This document shows positions 41,694 to 52,274 of a stretch of DNA of 64,000 nucleotides, one piece after another; the first letter of the stretch is position 1, and every line of letters begins with the position of its first letter. A model generated the notes under the pieces. The model had not been told where the DNA came from. It made no database searches and saw only the letters and a program-made list of their open reading frames with translations. This DNA comes from Brachycybe producta (lineage: Eukaryota > Arthropoda > Diplopoda > Playtdesmida > Andrognathidae). The position numbers were made by a program, and so were the translations under genes. The DNA lies in the NCBI GenBank assembly GCA_036925085.1, contig JAUPFP010000001.1, positions 20,919,229-20,983,228 of the forward strand, read 5' to 3'.

Positions 41694-42075
41694 TCTTGTT
41701 GGTGTAGTGGTTAGTGTCTCAGCCTGTGGTTATATTGGTCATGGGTTGAATCCCGTGCCGTGTGAATTATTTTCAAATATATTTCAGAAGGTGGCAGTGG
41801 ACAAACTAACCAGTTATGAAGTTAAATAAAAGCGAGTAATAAAAGAACAAATTCTAATCTGTTCTTGTCTGGTTGGTGTAGTGGTTAGTGTCTCAGCCCG
41901 TGGTAATCTTGGTTCTTGCGGTGGGAATTGCGGTGGACAAACAAACAAATTATGAAGTTAAAGAAAAGCAAATAAAAACAAAACAAAAAATATAATCTGT
42001 TCTTGTCTTGTTGGTGTAGTGGTTAGTGTCTCTGGCCATGGCAGTGTTGGTCATGGGTTCAATCCCATGCAAATA
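41694..42075 (+). repeat. Three tRNA-like units (SINE heads or tRNA pseudogenes)
   Basis: CTTGT(C/T)TGGTTGGTGTAGTGG-type starts at about 41,694, 41,864 and 42,001. Each contains a TGGTGTAGTGGTTAGTGTCTC A-box region; units 1 and 3 have B boxes GGGTTGAATCCC and GGGTTCAATCCC, while unit 2 has lost its B box. Spacings are about 170 and 140 bp, with a shared AACCAGTTATGAAGTTAAA linker between units. Acceptor stems do not pair well, so none is called a functional tRNA. Confidence 0.6.
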
Positions 42076-42170
42076 TATATGTATAAAATGCTATATGTAA
42101 TTTCTGATCGTGATAAGTGGTTGATGGCACACAATGGTTGCTTGTTCTTTCTGCTCACCATACTGAGCAG

Positions 42171-42300
42171 ACAGGCATCTGTAGACAGCTTCAGAATTTT
42201 TTGGCTCCGCCCTTTTGTGAGTCTAATTGGTTGATATTTGGTCTGATGCTCATAAAAGGGTGGAGCGAAAGAAATTCTGAAGCTGTCTACAGATGCCTGT
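42171..42300. mobile_element. MITE, ACAGGCA family, perfect 9-bp target duplication
   Basis: 130 bp, ACAGGCATCTGTAGACAGCT to AGCTGTCTACAGATGCCTGT, flanked by ACTGAGCAG at 42162-42170 and 42301-42309. Shortest clean copy, with TGGCTCCGCCCTTTTGTGAG and ATTGG inside. Confidence 0.93.
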
Positions 42301-42309
42301 ACTGAGCAG

Positions 42310-43314
42310 AGGTATAGCCACTTACAGTAGTACTACTGTTGACAACTACCAATTGAGTGCCTGCAAATGCAGTGGTGGCGCTAGTGTAGTGTCACCAGCC
42401 TCTGTTGCTGGAAGGTAAGCTTGCATTGTTGCCTAATTTGCACCGGGCGTTAGTATTCTTGTTTTTTTCCAGTTTGACAAATTTAGTTGCATTTTTTTTT
42501 TCTGATTGCAAAGAAATACAGTTAAAAAAAAAAGTGATCTTTTAAGTTAATTTTGTTTGGCAAAAAAAAAAAAAAGTCTTTGAAATGGATTTGTGTAATT
42601 GACCAATTAGAAATCTCAAGTTTCTCATTGGTTTAGTTGGTTTATTGTGGTCAACTCCCAATATCCACTTAAATAAATAAATGTCCAGTACAGTAGTATT
42701 TTTTTTTGTCTATATTAATTTGATCTTTTTTTGAGCTGCGGGTAACTTCTTCTGAACAAGTCAATTTGATTAAAACTTAGTTTATTTGAGATTCTACTTT
42801 GACCAAGTCATGAGGAAACCTTTTTTTTTTTTTACCAAGTGGTCAATTTATATTTGTACAGATTTATATTTGGCCAACTTGACCATCAATAAATACAGTA
42901 TAGCCATATATACAGTATGTCTACATGTGGGGGTACTCATTACAATTAGTGTCATCATTTGTAAGACTTCAAAAATGCAAACACTGTAATATATATATAC
43001 GATATATGTATAACATGATAATGAAATCCTTCATATAGCTGTATTCTTGCTGATTGAAATTTGACATCAACCATGAATTGGGTTCATAATATAACATTGA
43101 GCTATGAAATTTCATTAGCTATCAGTATTTGTAATGAGATAACTAATTCAGTGAACAGGACTTAGAATTCGTCCCCCTCTCCCCCCCCCCCCCCAACAAA
43201 ATAAATATATCTACCATATGTGTGTAAACGAGGCAGATCACATTGGCGATATTTTGAAAAAAAAATATTTAATGCAATTGTTGTCCTTGAATTAATTGCA
43301 ATTGCTGATAGGCA
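42310..43314. other. Gene-free AT-rich stretch
   Basis: Poly-A/T and a poly-C run (43,177-43,194); nothing else recognised. Confidence 0.6.
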
Positions 43315-43774
43315 GTTATATATTATTAATTAATTATTATTTTATTAACCCTGGTACTAACCCTGGTTACTACATGTAATGTTCACAGCTAGTTTTATTG
43401 GGGGGGGGGGGGGGGTATTACGTTCCTATTGGCCAAAATCAAATCGACCAAAGCTAATAGCAACGACCCATCGAACTTTTGAAATAATGTTGGAACCTAG
43501 TGCAAAGGACAGGTAGTTACAAATAGGTGAAAACTTCAGTTGGCTCCGCCCTTGTTATGACGACCGGCAACTTCTAATTGGTTGGTTATGTAAAGACAGG
43601 AATTATTCTCGCCACACCCACCCAAAGGGTATAAGGGCTGGTTGGTTATGTAGTCTGACATCACATGCTCTGCCCCTTTTCAACGTCGAACCACACAACA
43701 AACCAATTAGAAATTGCCGGTCGTCATAATAAGGGCGGAGCCAACTGAAGTTCTCTCCGATTTCTAACTGCCTG
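43315..43774. repeat. Left arm of an inverted duplication, with MITE
   Basis: Reverse-complement match to 47,984-48,380: TTATTAATTAATTATTA, AACCCTGG, ACATGTAATGTTCACAG, a 16-G run, CCAAAATCAAATCGACCAAA, AATAATGTTGGAAC, GTGCAAAGG, then a MITE (43,509-43,774). The MITE carries an extra about 50 bp (GACAGGAATTATTCTCGCC... GGGTATAAGGGC) also seen near 60,460. Confidence 0.8.
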
Positions 43775-44057
43775 CTTGGGCTGACAAAATTTTCGATATT
43801 TTAATATTGTGATATGTCGAATAATATCGACACTCGATATATTGAAAAAAATCGAAAAATCGGAAAAATCGGAAAAACCAAAATATCGAAAAACCAAAAA
43901 GAATCGAAAAAAATCGTAAAATCGAAAAAAAAAAATCAAAATATCGAAGTAACGAAAATACATATAAAAAAAATATTTGAAGGTTTTTGCAATTCAATGT
44001 GCAAAATTGCTAGCATGTAAGTTAGTTCATGCATAATAAAGTTGGTAATTCTAGAGG

Positions 44058-44491
44058 TAGGGACGATTCCTAAATTTTCTCGAATCCGAATCCGAATAAT
44101 AAAAAGTTCTCGAATCCTTCATATAAGAATCCAATATTATTCATTAAGAAAATACAAATAAATGAAATAATATTAAATATTAAATTATTAATAATAATAA
44201 AACACAGTGTGGCTGCACTCAGGGTCGTCGCCACAAGGTGATATTCGTGATCCGGATACCACCGAAATTGCAACAATCGCCGGGTTTTTATTGTTAGTTT
44301 GAACGCTTCTTATTGTGGACGTCAATGGAGTTAAAACTAATTTTGCCAAAGTTTTTAACCGTTTTTTTTTTAGGTTAGGATTCGAAAGAATCGAACAAGA
44401 CGAGAAAAAAAAAGCGCGAAGATTCAAGTTTTTGAATCTCGAATATTTTTCAAGATTCGCGCGATTCGAGGTTTCGAATGTGCCATCCCTA
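44058..44491. mobile_element. Family P element, near-complete
   Basis: TAGGGACGATTCC to GTGCCATCCCTA, with GAATCC-rich arms and a GATCCGGATACCACCG centre. The TAGGG...CCCTA ends suggest hAT, but no 8-bp duplication is visible. Confidence 0.6.
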
Positions 44492-44639
44492 GCTATTTAC
44501 TATTTAGAATTTCAAGTTTTCAGGCGTTGAATTCAGCTCTCTAACCACTGATAACCATGATTTTTTTACTTTATATAAAAAATGAAATAAAAACTGCTTT
44601 ACATATTTAAATACATTTGAGTATGTTTACAATCATCAC

Positions 44640-46200
44640 AAATACTAGTTTAGATTAATTTTCGATTTTTTTTCGATATTTCGATTTTTTTTTTCGATAT
44701 TTTGATTTTTTTTTTCGATATTTCGATTTTTTTCGATATTTTGATTTTTTTTTTCGATATTTCGATTTTTTTCGATATTTTGATTTTTTTTTATATTTTG
44801 ATTTTTTTTTTCTCGATATTTTAATTTTTTTTTTTCGATATTTTGATTTTTTTTTTTTTTTCGATATTTTAATTTTTTTTTTTTCGATAGTTTGATTTTT
44901 TTTTTCGATAGTTTGATTTTTTTTTCGATAGTTTGATTTTTTTTTTCGATAGTTTGATTTTTTTTTCGATAGTTTGATTTTTTTTTTTCGATAGTTTGAT
45001 TTTTTTTTTCGATAGTTTGATTTTTTTTTTCGATAGTTTGATTTTTTTTCTTCGATAGTTTGATTTTTTTTTTCGATAGTTTGATTTTTTTTTTCGATAG
45101 TTTGATTTTTTTTTCTCGATAGTTTGATTTTTTTTTTCGATATTTTGATTTTTTTTTTCGATATTTCGATTTTTTTCGATATTTTGATTTTTTTTTTCGA
45201 TATTTCGATTTTTTTCGATATTTTGATTTTTTTTTATATTTTGATTTTTTTTTTCTCGATATTTTAATTTTTTTTTTTCGATATTTTGATTTTTTTTTTT
45301 TTTCGATATTTTAATTTTTTTTTTTTCGATAGTTTGATTTTTTTTTTCGATAGTTTGATTTTTTTTTCGATAGTTTGATTTTTTTTTTCGATAGTTTGAT
45401 TTTTTTTTCGATAGTTTGATTTTTTTTTTCGATAGTTTGATTTTTTTTTTCGATAGTTTGATTTTTTTTTTCGATAGTTTGATTTTTTTTCTTCGATAGT
45501 TTGATTTTTTTTTCGATAGTTTGATTTTTTTTTTCGATAGTTTGATTTTTTTTTTCGATAGTTTGATTTTTTTTTCTCGATAGTTTGATTTTTTTTTTCG
45601 ATATTTTGATTTTTTTTTTCGATATTTCGATTTTTTTCGATATTTTGATTTTTTTTTATATTTTGATTTTTTTTTCTCGATATTTTAATTTTTTTTTTTT
45701 CGATATTTTGATTTTTTTTTTTTTTTCGATATTTTAATTTTTTTTTTTTTCGATATTTTAATTTTTTTTTTTTTCGATAGTTTGATTTTTTTTCTCGATA
45801 GTTTGATTTTTTTTTTCGATAGTTTGATTTTTTTTTCGATAGTTTGATTTTTTTTTTCGATAGTTTGATTTTTTTTTCGATAGTTTGATTTTTTTTTTCG
45901 ATAGTTTGATTTTTTTTTTCGATAGTTTGATTTTTTTTTTCGATAGTTTGATTTTTTTTTTCGATAGTTTGATTTTTTTTTTCGATAGTTTGATTTTTTT
46001 TTTCGATAGTTTGATTTTTTTTTTTCGATAGTTTGATTTTTTTTTCGATAGTTTGATTTTTTTTCTCGATAGTTTGATTTTTTTTCTCGATAGTTTGATT
46101 TTTTTTTCGATAGTTTGATTTTTTTTTTCGATAGTTCGATTTTTTTTTTCGATAGTTCGATTTTTTTTTTCGATATTTCGATTTTTTTTTTCGATTTTAG
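44640..46200. repeat. TCGATAGTTTGATTTTTTT satellite with higher-order structure
   Basis: About 75 units of roughly 20 bp, each a CGATA(G/T)TTTGA word followed by a T run of 7-14. A characteristic variant cluster (TTTATATTTTGATT then CTCGATATTTTAATT) recurs at about 44,792, 45,235 and 45,658. The array is therefore built from three amplified blocks of about 420-445 bp. Confidence 0.95.
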
Positions 46201-46264
46201 ATTTTTAAATATGAAAAATAAACATTATTGCCGCCATGACTTACTTGGGGCCATGACTTACTCG

Positions 46265-46470
46265 GCCCAAAATTACTTCGAGAAATCTCCACAAAGAGCG
46301 CTAGCATCGTTTTCCTATTGAGTCCATAGATCCAATATGTTAAAAAAAAGTGTTAATTTTTGAAATACACTTTCAAAAATTAACACTTTTTTTAACATAT
46401 TGGATCTATGAACTCAATAGAAAAACGATGCTAGCACTCTTTGTGGAGATTTCTCGAAGCAATTTTGGGC
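46265..46470. repeat. 100-bp-arm foldback
   Basis: The left arm starts GCCCAAAATTACTTCGAGAA and ends TTAATTTTTGAAA; a 5-nt loop TACAC follows, then a near-perfect mirror to CAATTTTGGGC. Only a few mismatches. One arm resembles a single-arm sequence at 12,999-13,110. Confidence 0.95.
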
Positions 46471-46593
46471 TGTATAACCTCTTAAGCGATGTGTGTGTAG
46501 GCCTAACTGATAAAACTACTTTACGAAGAATACGATTCGAAGAAAATACAAAAATTAAAAAAAAAAGTTAAATATGCATCAATGAAGTGTAAT

Positions 46594-47736
46594 TCATTTA
46601 GCAGATATTGCTTTCCATTCCGGTAAAAAGAACAACTCGTATGGTATCATCTGTATAAACTGCGAATTCGGTGGCATATAATCAGAAAGGTAAACAGTTT
46701 CTCCACCAGCCAAATAAGCGGTGAAAAATCCGTAAGTTCCAACACTTACGATGGAATGGTTACAATTGGACAACATTGCAAAGTCATGAATCGGATCATC
46801 GACGTTCCCACGACCGGCAAAGTAGACATCGCCTTTGGAAGCATTTATGTTCGCTTTGCACCACGGCATGTCGTCGCTGGACACTACAAACAAAGCATCC
46901 TCATATCTGAATCGAAAATGGTCCATGGCTTTCTGAAAATACCCATTGTCTCCAACAGTGCCATTGCGACCTTTACTGGTATGGAGATCAATGTAGTCCG
47001 TCCTTCTAACGTGGACACCGACAAACGTCGTACTGATCCGGCCAACAGAAATCTCTTCCAAGTCTTTGGTGACTTTGTCTAAAATGTGGTCGTGGAACGC
47101 AAACTCGCGAAGGATGTCCGAACGGATTGGATCGTAGTACTTCCACGTCGGTGGCACTTGAATTATCATCCAGAGGAATTTCCCATTTACATTAACGCAT
47201 ACATCATTTCGACGATATTGTGTCACGTCGACTGTCGTCAGTATTCGTGTCAGCTTATTCAAATCTTCGTTTTCCATGACCCGTAACGTGACTTTAAAGT
47301 ACTTTTGGAGAGCTTTGGCCATCGTTGGAATCATAAAAGCTGGTCTCCTGTAAACTTTTGCAAGAGCATACAGAGTAGCATACTCTGATATCATGTTGCC
47401 GAGTCTTCCACTGGGCCTTGCGATGATGGCACAGTTGACGTCCGTGGAAGACGTTCCGACAAGAATGTCCGCAAATTCTTCCATGGTAGCGATGGACTTT
47501 CCTTTGTTTAAGAGGGTCTCGTTATGTGTGAAGCACAAGCATTTTAAGTGCTTGTGGTTGTCATGATAAGAACAGAATGGTGTGTACCACTTGTTGTCCA
47601 ATGGCACTGTTGCGTTTTCCAGAGTCTTTAGACTCAAGTCCTTCACTTGTACTAAACAAGATTGTAAAACGAGGTAGGTTGTGATGCAAAGCGCAGCAAC
47701 CACAATGACCAGTTTCCATATATTTAGATTTTTCAT
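46594..47736 (-). CDS. Galactoside alpha-1,2-fucosyltransferase (GT11 family)
   Basis: 380 residues in one exon. It would transfer fucose from GDP-fucose to the 2-position of terminal galactose on glycans in the Golgi lumen. Residues 1-8 form a short cytosolic tail and about 9-24 a signal anchor, giving type II topology. A Cys-rich stem follows (C55, C66, C68). The GT11 fold shows S109-G-R-L-G-N114 and the motif H242-V-R-R-T-D247 that binds the GDP-sugar. Near the C-terminus are DFAMLSNCNHSIVSVGTYG and AYLAGG. Sequons include N41-A-T, N72-E-T, NGT, NAS and NHS. Length fits FUT1/FUT2-type enzymes. The Met at 47,736 directly precedes the anchor, and all motifs are intact. A MITE ends about 250 bp upstream and a foldback and satellite lie just downstream. 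Family is secure; exact acceptor is not. Confidence 0.93.
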   Translation of the reverse strand: MKNLNIWKLVIVVAALCITTYLVLQSCLVQVKDLSLKTLENATVPLDNKWYTPFCSYHDNHKHLKCLCFTHNETLLNKGKSIATMEEFADILVGTSSTDVNCAIIARPSGRLGNMISEYATLYALAKVYRRPAFMIPTMAKALQKYFKVTLRVMENEDLNKLTRILTTVDVTQYRRNDVCVNVNGKFLWMIIQVPPTWKYYDPIRSDILREFAFHDHILDKVTKDLEEISVGRISTTFVGVHVRRTDYIDLHTSKGRNGTVGDNGYFQKAMDHFRFRYEDALFVVSSDDMPWCKANINASKGDVYFAGRGNVDDPIHDFAMLSNCNHSIVSVGTYGFFTAYLAGGETVYLSDYMPPNSQFIQMIPYELFFLPEWKAISAK

Positions 47737-47983
47737 TATTTTTGACTTATTTTTCTTCTGAAATTCAAAACTTGATCACCATATATTTGAGTGACAGTAG
47801 CAACCAACATTTGCAGTGAAACAAAATAACACTTTTGTTTAGTCCAAATGTATTTAAAATATACAAAATAACAGGTGCTTAGAGACAATGATTTTAATAT
47901 ACTGAATCATCATAAATATAAAGCTGGTTCTACACGACGCGTGCACTTGTTTCATCTGTTAAGCATGAGAGTATTCTTTGCAC

Positions 47984-48188
47984 ACAGGCAGTTAGAAATA
48001 GGAGAGAACTTCAGTTGGCTCCGCCCTTGTTATGACGACCAGCAACTTCTAATTGGTTTGTTGTGTGGTTCGACATTGAAAAGGACGGAGCATGTGACGT
48101 CAGACTACATAACCAACCAATTAGAAGTTGCGTTCGTCATAACAAGGGCGGAGCTAACTGAAGTTCTCTCCTATTTCTAACTACCTGT
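47984..48188. mobile_element. MITE upstream of the fucosyltransferase
   Basis: ACAGGCAGTTAGAAATAGGA to CTAACTACCTGT, flanked by TCTTTGCAC and CCTTTGCAC (8 of 9). Contains GGCTCCGCCC, CCAATTAG, TGACGTCA and GGGCGGAGC. It starts 248 bp upstream of the fucosyltransferase ATG. Confidence 0.88.
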
Positions 48189-48380
48189 CCTTTGCACTGT
48201 TTTCCAACATTATTTCAAAAAGGGGGGGGGGGGGGTCGTTGCTGATAGCTTTGGTCGATTTGATTTTGGCCAATAGAAACGCAGTAACCCCCCCCCCCCC
48301 CGCCCAATAAAACTAACTGTGAATATTACTTGTAGAAAAAAAGTTGTGAATAATAGGGTTAATAAAATAATTAATAATAT
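48189..48380. repeat. Right arm of the inverted duplication
   Basis: CCTTTGCAC, CCAACATTATTTC, a G run, GGTCGATTTGATTTTGGCC, a C run, CAATAAAACTA and AATTAATAATATAT, mirror image of 43,315-43,508. Confidence 0.8.
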
Positions 48381-48714
48381 ATCGGTAATTAGGTGGCGTT
48401 ACGTTAAATTAAGCTTGTTGCAGGCGGTCTGGTTGGCACAGACCCCTTCCCTCCCCCCCCCAAAAAACAAATGTAAAAAAAATAATGAAATGTTCATCTT
48501 ACAACACTGCAAGCGAAAAGCGGCTGTAGTTATTCTGTGTTAGAATACTATTTTTTCTGAAGAAGCGGATTTTTTATAAGGCTGCAAAAATAAATTACTG
48601 CGTTTTCTATTGGCCTAAATCAAATTAACCATAGCTATCGCCACCTTTTTCTAAAGTACTATTTGAAGCTGCCACAGCTGGTGCCTTGTACCACAATGGC
48701 AATGGTTGGTGCTT

Positions 48715-49070
48715 TTGTTTGTTAGTTGCTTAACGTCCCCATCAACATCGAGATCTTTTCAGGGACATACCAAACGACAATTCAATTCAAGTCATAGATT
48801 AATCAAACACACAAGTTATTATGAAATATAAGACAATTCTCAATACATACAAGTCATAAACCAAACACAAGTCTTCATGAAATACAAAGCCCATTCTTCC
48901 AATACAGGTCAATAATCGAGCAAGTCAAATTGAAACAAAATGACAACACAAACATCCGTGCCCACGCCCAGGATTCAAACCTGGAGACCACAATCGGAGA
49001 CCTTCTCAATTGCAACACCGAGGTTGGTCGGCAATGCTTGGTGCTAACCATGCTAAACAAACTGATAACT
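48715..49070 (-). mobile_element. SINE-like element
   Basis: On the minus strand: a tRNA-like head (TAGCATGGTTAGCACC A-box region and CCAGGTTTGAATCCTGG B box), a body of about 250 bp, and a 3' tail GGGGACGTTAAGCAACTAAC+AAACAAAAG. The GACGTTAA-type tail is common to several invertebrate SINEs. No flanking duplication identified. Confidence 0.5.
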
Positions 49071-50890
49071 GCACAACCAGCTGGGAAAATGACATTCATA
49101 CTAACATGTGTCTTATTTGGGAACACTTCTTTAAGAGACAACCTTGGGTGCCAGCCTGGCTACTTTTCTGGCTGTGGGGTTGCCCAGTTGATGGATACTG
49201 GTTTGGCGGGTGTACCCATGGGCATGGGTGGCCTAAAGCCTAACGGCAGGTGGGCCGAAGTCATATTTCACACTACCACTTGGCGTCCCTTCCTCTGTTT
49301 GTGTACGAATGTTCTTGGAAACACTACACACAACAGTAGAATCGTGACAATTAACCAGTATACACATATTTTGATTGGCTTCTTGGTAGTCCTACATAAG
49401 AGAGGGTCTCTCTTCCTCTCCAACCCACGATTTAGAGAGAATTTATATTTTTCAAGCGAACGTTTTTCATGAGAAACATAACGAAAAAAAAAATTCGGAA
49501 TGTTTTAGAAACTAGAATAGTTGCTGATAATGCTATAAGTTTTTTCAATGAATGATATCTTTCAAAATAAACTTTTTATGACAGTTTGAAAAAAAAAATC
49601 CGAAAATGTCAATGGAAAAACCAAAAAAACAGGATCGTTTTCAAACTGAACTATAAAATGTTTAGTTTTTGAAGATATTATGCTAAAAGCTTTTTTATGC
49701 CAATCTTTTACCATTCTAGTTTTGAAAACAATTTGATTTTTTTTTCATAATCTTTAAAAAAAAATCGTTCGCTTGATGTTTTTGCGTCCAAAACAATTCA
49801 AACCTCCGCCGTTTTCACGAGCAAAAAATTAAGTCAAAACTATGCAGCCACCTTAAATGTAGTGGCCAGGTACTTTTCAACCGACCCTTATGTTGTTAGC
49901 TGAAAACTTAACAATGTCAATGGAATTCATGTGTCCATGGACTGAAACTGAAAACCTAATTAATAAATTTAAAATCCTACATAGAACAAAGTATGTCGCA
50001 TCCATTATGGTGTAATTATCCATTACACGAAATGTACGTTCATTTCGCGAAATGAACATGAATCAGCCTGATGCAAAACGTGAAATGGACATACATTTGC
50101 GTGTAATGGACATTTACACCAATTGGATGCCGGGGGGGGGGGGACATAATACACATAACAAGGACACTTGTGTATTAAAGAGTGTGGACTGGATTATTCT
50201 AGTCCATATTTTTCATAATGTTTGTGTCCTTTTTATATACATTAATATTATTATGGTAGAAGGGTCAACTTTGAAAAAAAAATATGAAGGTTGGGCTTTA
50301 TTTTTTTAATGCCAAAAATGGATCTTAATTGCCACAACTATATATGATGGTTATGAATTATTTAAGCTGGTTATGAAATGCGAACAAATTATATAATGCA
50401 TCAGTTCGTTTTAAGTGCAAAAGGGAACATTATTATTAATATTTTGTTTGTCCATAATAATTAATATAAAATAGAATAAAAGAAGGGGATGACAAAATAA
50501 ATTTAGGCTAATCACTTTAAGTTACATTAAAATTCCATATTTTGTGTTGGAATTTAATTTTTTTATTTTTAGGTCATTGTTTTATTTTAAAAATGCAAAT
50601 GCAAAAATGCAAATTCATGTATAATTAATTAGCAAAATCAAGAAATAACATGAAAGAAATAAGATTCAAATATGCATAAGAATTTGTGGATAGGCAAGAC
50701 GTTATGCAAAAAAAAAAAAATTCGTGTTAAAAGAAGGGATTTTCAATAGATTTTTATGAAACAGATTAATTGTAGGTCACTAATTGACCTACATTTCAGA
50801 ACTGTAGAATTAGATAAACACTATACTTTTTTATATCCATGCTTAGGTGGGGTTACAGTAAGTTACGCTTGTTGCAGGGGCCCCAGAATG
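49071..50890. other. Gene-free region
   Basis: Family Q arms at about 49,495-49,740, a CATTTCGCGAAATG palindrome near 50,041 and a G run near 50,132. The 180-codon ORF at 48,930-49,472 starts in the SINE head and lacks protein-like features. Confidence 0.5.
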
Positions 50891-50894
50891 AAAA

Positions 50895-51135
50895 AAAGGT
50901 CACTGAGTGACCCACAGTTCATATCTAAAAGTGTAGGTCACTGAGTGACCCACAGCTCATATCTAAAAGTGTAGGTCACTGAGTGACCCACAACTCATAT
51001 CTAAAAGTGTAGGTCACTGAGTGACCCACAGCTCATATCTAAAAGTGTAGGTCACTGAGTGACCCACAACTCATATCTAAAAGTGTAGGTCACTGAGTGA
51101 CCCACAGCTCATATCTAAAAGTGTAGGTCACTTGA
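50895..51135. repeat. 38-bp minisatellite with GGTCACTGAGTGACC palindrome
   Basis: Six and a fraction nearly identical units AGGTCACTGAGTGACCCACA+GCTCATATCTAAAAGTGT. Looser relatives lie at 50,775 (GGTCACTAATTGACC) and 51,230-51,285 (AGGTCACCTAGTGACCT). Confidence 0.95.
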
Positions 51136-52078
51136 GTGTCCAAATTGACAATGCATCTTGCAGCACTTGGATCCTAAGATTCCTCTGCCATAGACCAACC
51201 AGTTGCTTGCAGAGTATTTTTTGTATTTGTAGGTCACCTAGTGACCTACAGTTCTAAAGTGTAGGTCACCTAGTGGCCTATCGATAAGTCTCCCGATTTT
51301 TATTCATGGATACGAACTTTTGATTAGTCTGTTTTTAAAGAACAAAATTAAAAGGAACTAGAAAGTGTTTTAGAAACTAGAACGGTTTATTTTGAAAGTA
51401 AACATTGAAAATACTCTTTAAGTGATTGAAGTTTTTGAAGATTGAGAGTTGAAAAAGCGTTTTACACTTTAAAAAAAAGCAACCTCAAAATTTCGTGTTA
51501 TCCGGTTTTCGTGTTAAACGGTTTTTAACTGTAAGCCTATAAAAAGGAAAGTTTAAAAAAGATAAAATTTCAAAAAAAATAAAGATATAATATAAATTTA
51601 ACTCTTTTTTTATACTCACTAACCCCCCCCCCCCTTTTCCATTTTTAGAAATGTCTGCAGAAAAAAATCTTTTCAGATGAATTGTATGGTTTTTTTTAGT
51701 ATTAAGTGTAATTTATGTGGTTTTTTATTTGTTCTTTTTTTCCACATTTGAATTTTCTTTTGCATTAGTTTAGCATTTCATCTGCATTTTATTTGACGTT
51801 TTTTGTCAACGCGAAAAAAATATGTAATTTATATTTCATTTTTGTCTGCATATTTATGTATGTGTGTTAGAAAGTGTATGTGTTATGTGCGTACGCGCGT
51901 TGCAGATAGAACTATGGGCCCCAACCGGCCACTCGCACCGAAAAATTCGCACAATAGTCTCAATTTTTTGAAGTCTTAAGGGGCAGAAAGTGGACGAAGG
52001 AAGGTCCTTGGAAATTTCTGAGTTTACATTAAGAAATTACAAGCCCATGTTGTCATTTCTCCATTTGCAGTGTTTGAC
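51136..52078. other. Gene-free region with a LINE-tail fragment
   Basis: At 51,150-51,215 the reverse complement of the LINE-type tail appears (GCAGCACTTGGATCCTAAG, CCTCTGCCAT). Elsewhere AT-rich, with a C run at about 51,625. No gene. Confidence 0.5.
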
Positions 52079-52274
52079 AAAGGCAAGTGTAGCCAGCACC
52101 AGGTTTTCGTTTGCCCCGCCCTTTTATGAGCGTCAGACCAAATACCAACCAATTAGAAATTGCTAAGGGCGGGGCATGTGACATCAGACCAAATAACAAA
52201 TCAATTATAGAAACTGACGACGCTTTTAAAAGGCTGGAGCAAACGAAAAGCTAGTGCTGACCACACTTGCCTGT
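52079..52274. mobile_element. MITE, ACAGGCA family, perfect 9-bp target duplication
   Basis: (A)AAGGCAAGTGTAGCCAGCAC to CCACACTTGCCTGT, flanked by GTGTTTGAC at 52070-52078 and 52275-52283. Contains GCCCCGCCC, CCAATTAG and GGGCGGGGCATGTGACATCA. Confidence 0.92.

Noticed and set aside
43400..43415. Poly-G run as a functional G-quadruplex
   Set aside because: A homopolymer in a duplicated repeat, mirrored as poly-C and poly-G at 48.2-48.3 kb; length likely unstable and of no clear role.
48930..49472. 180-codon ORF
   Set aside because: Begins in the antisense of a tRNA-like SINE head, has random composition and no conserved motif.
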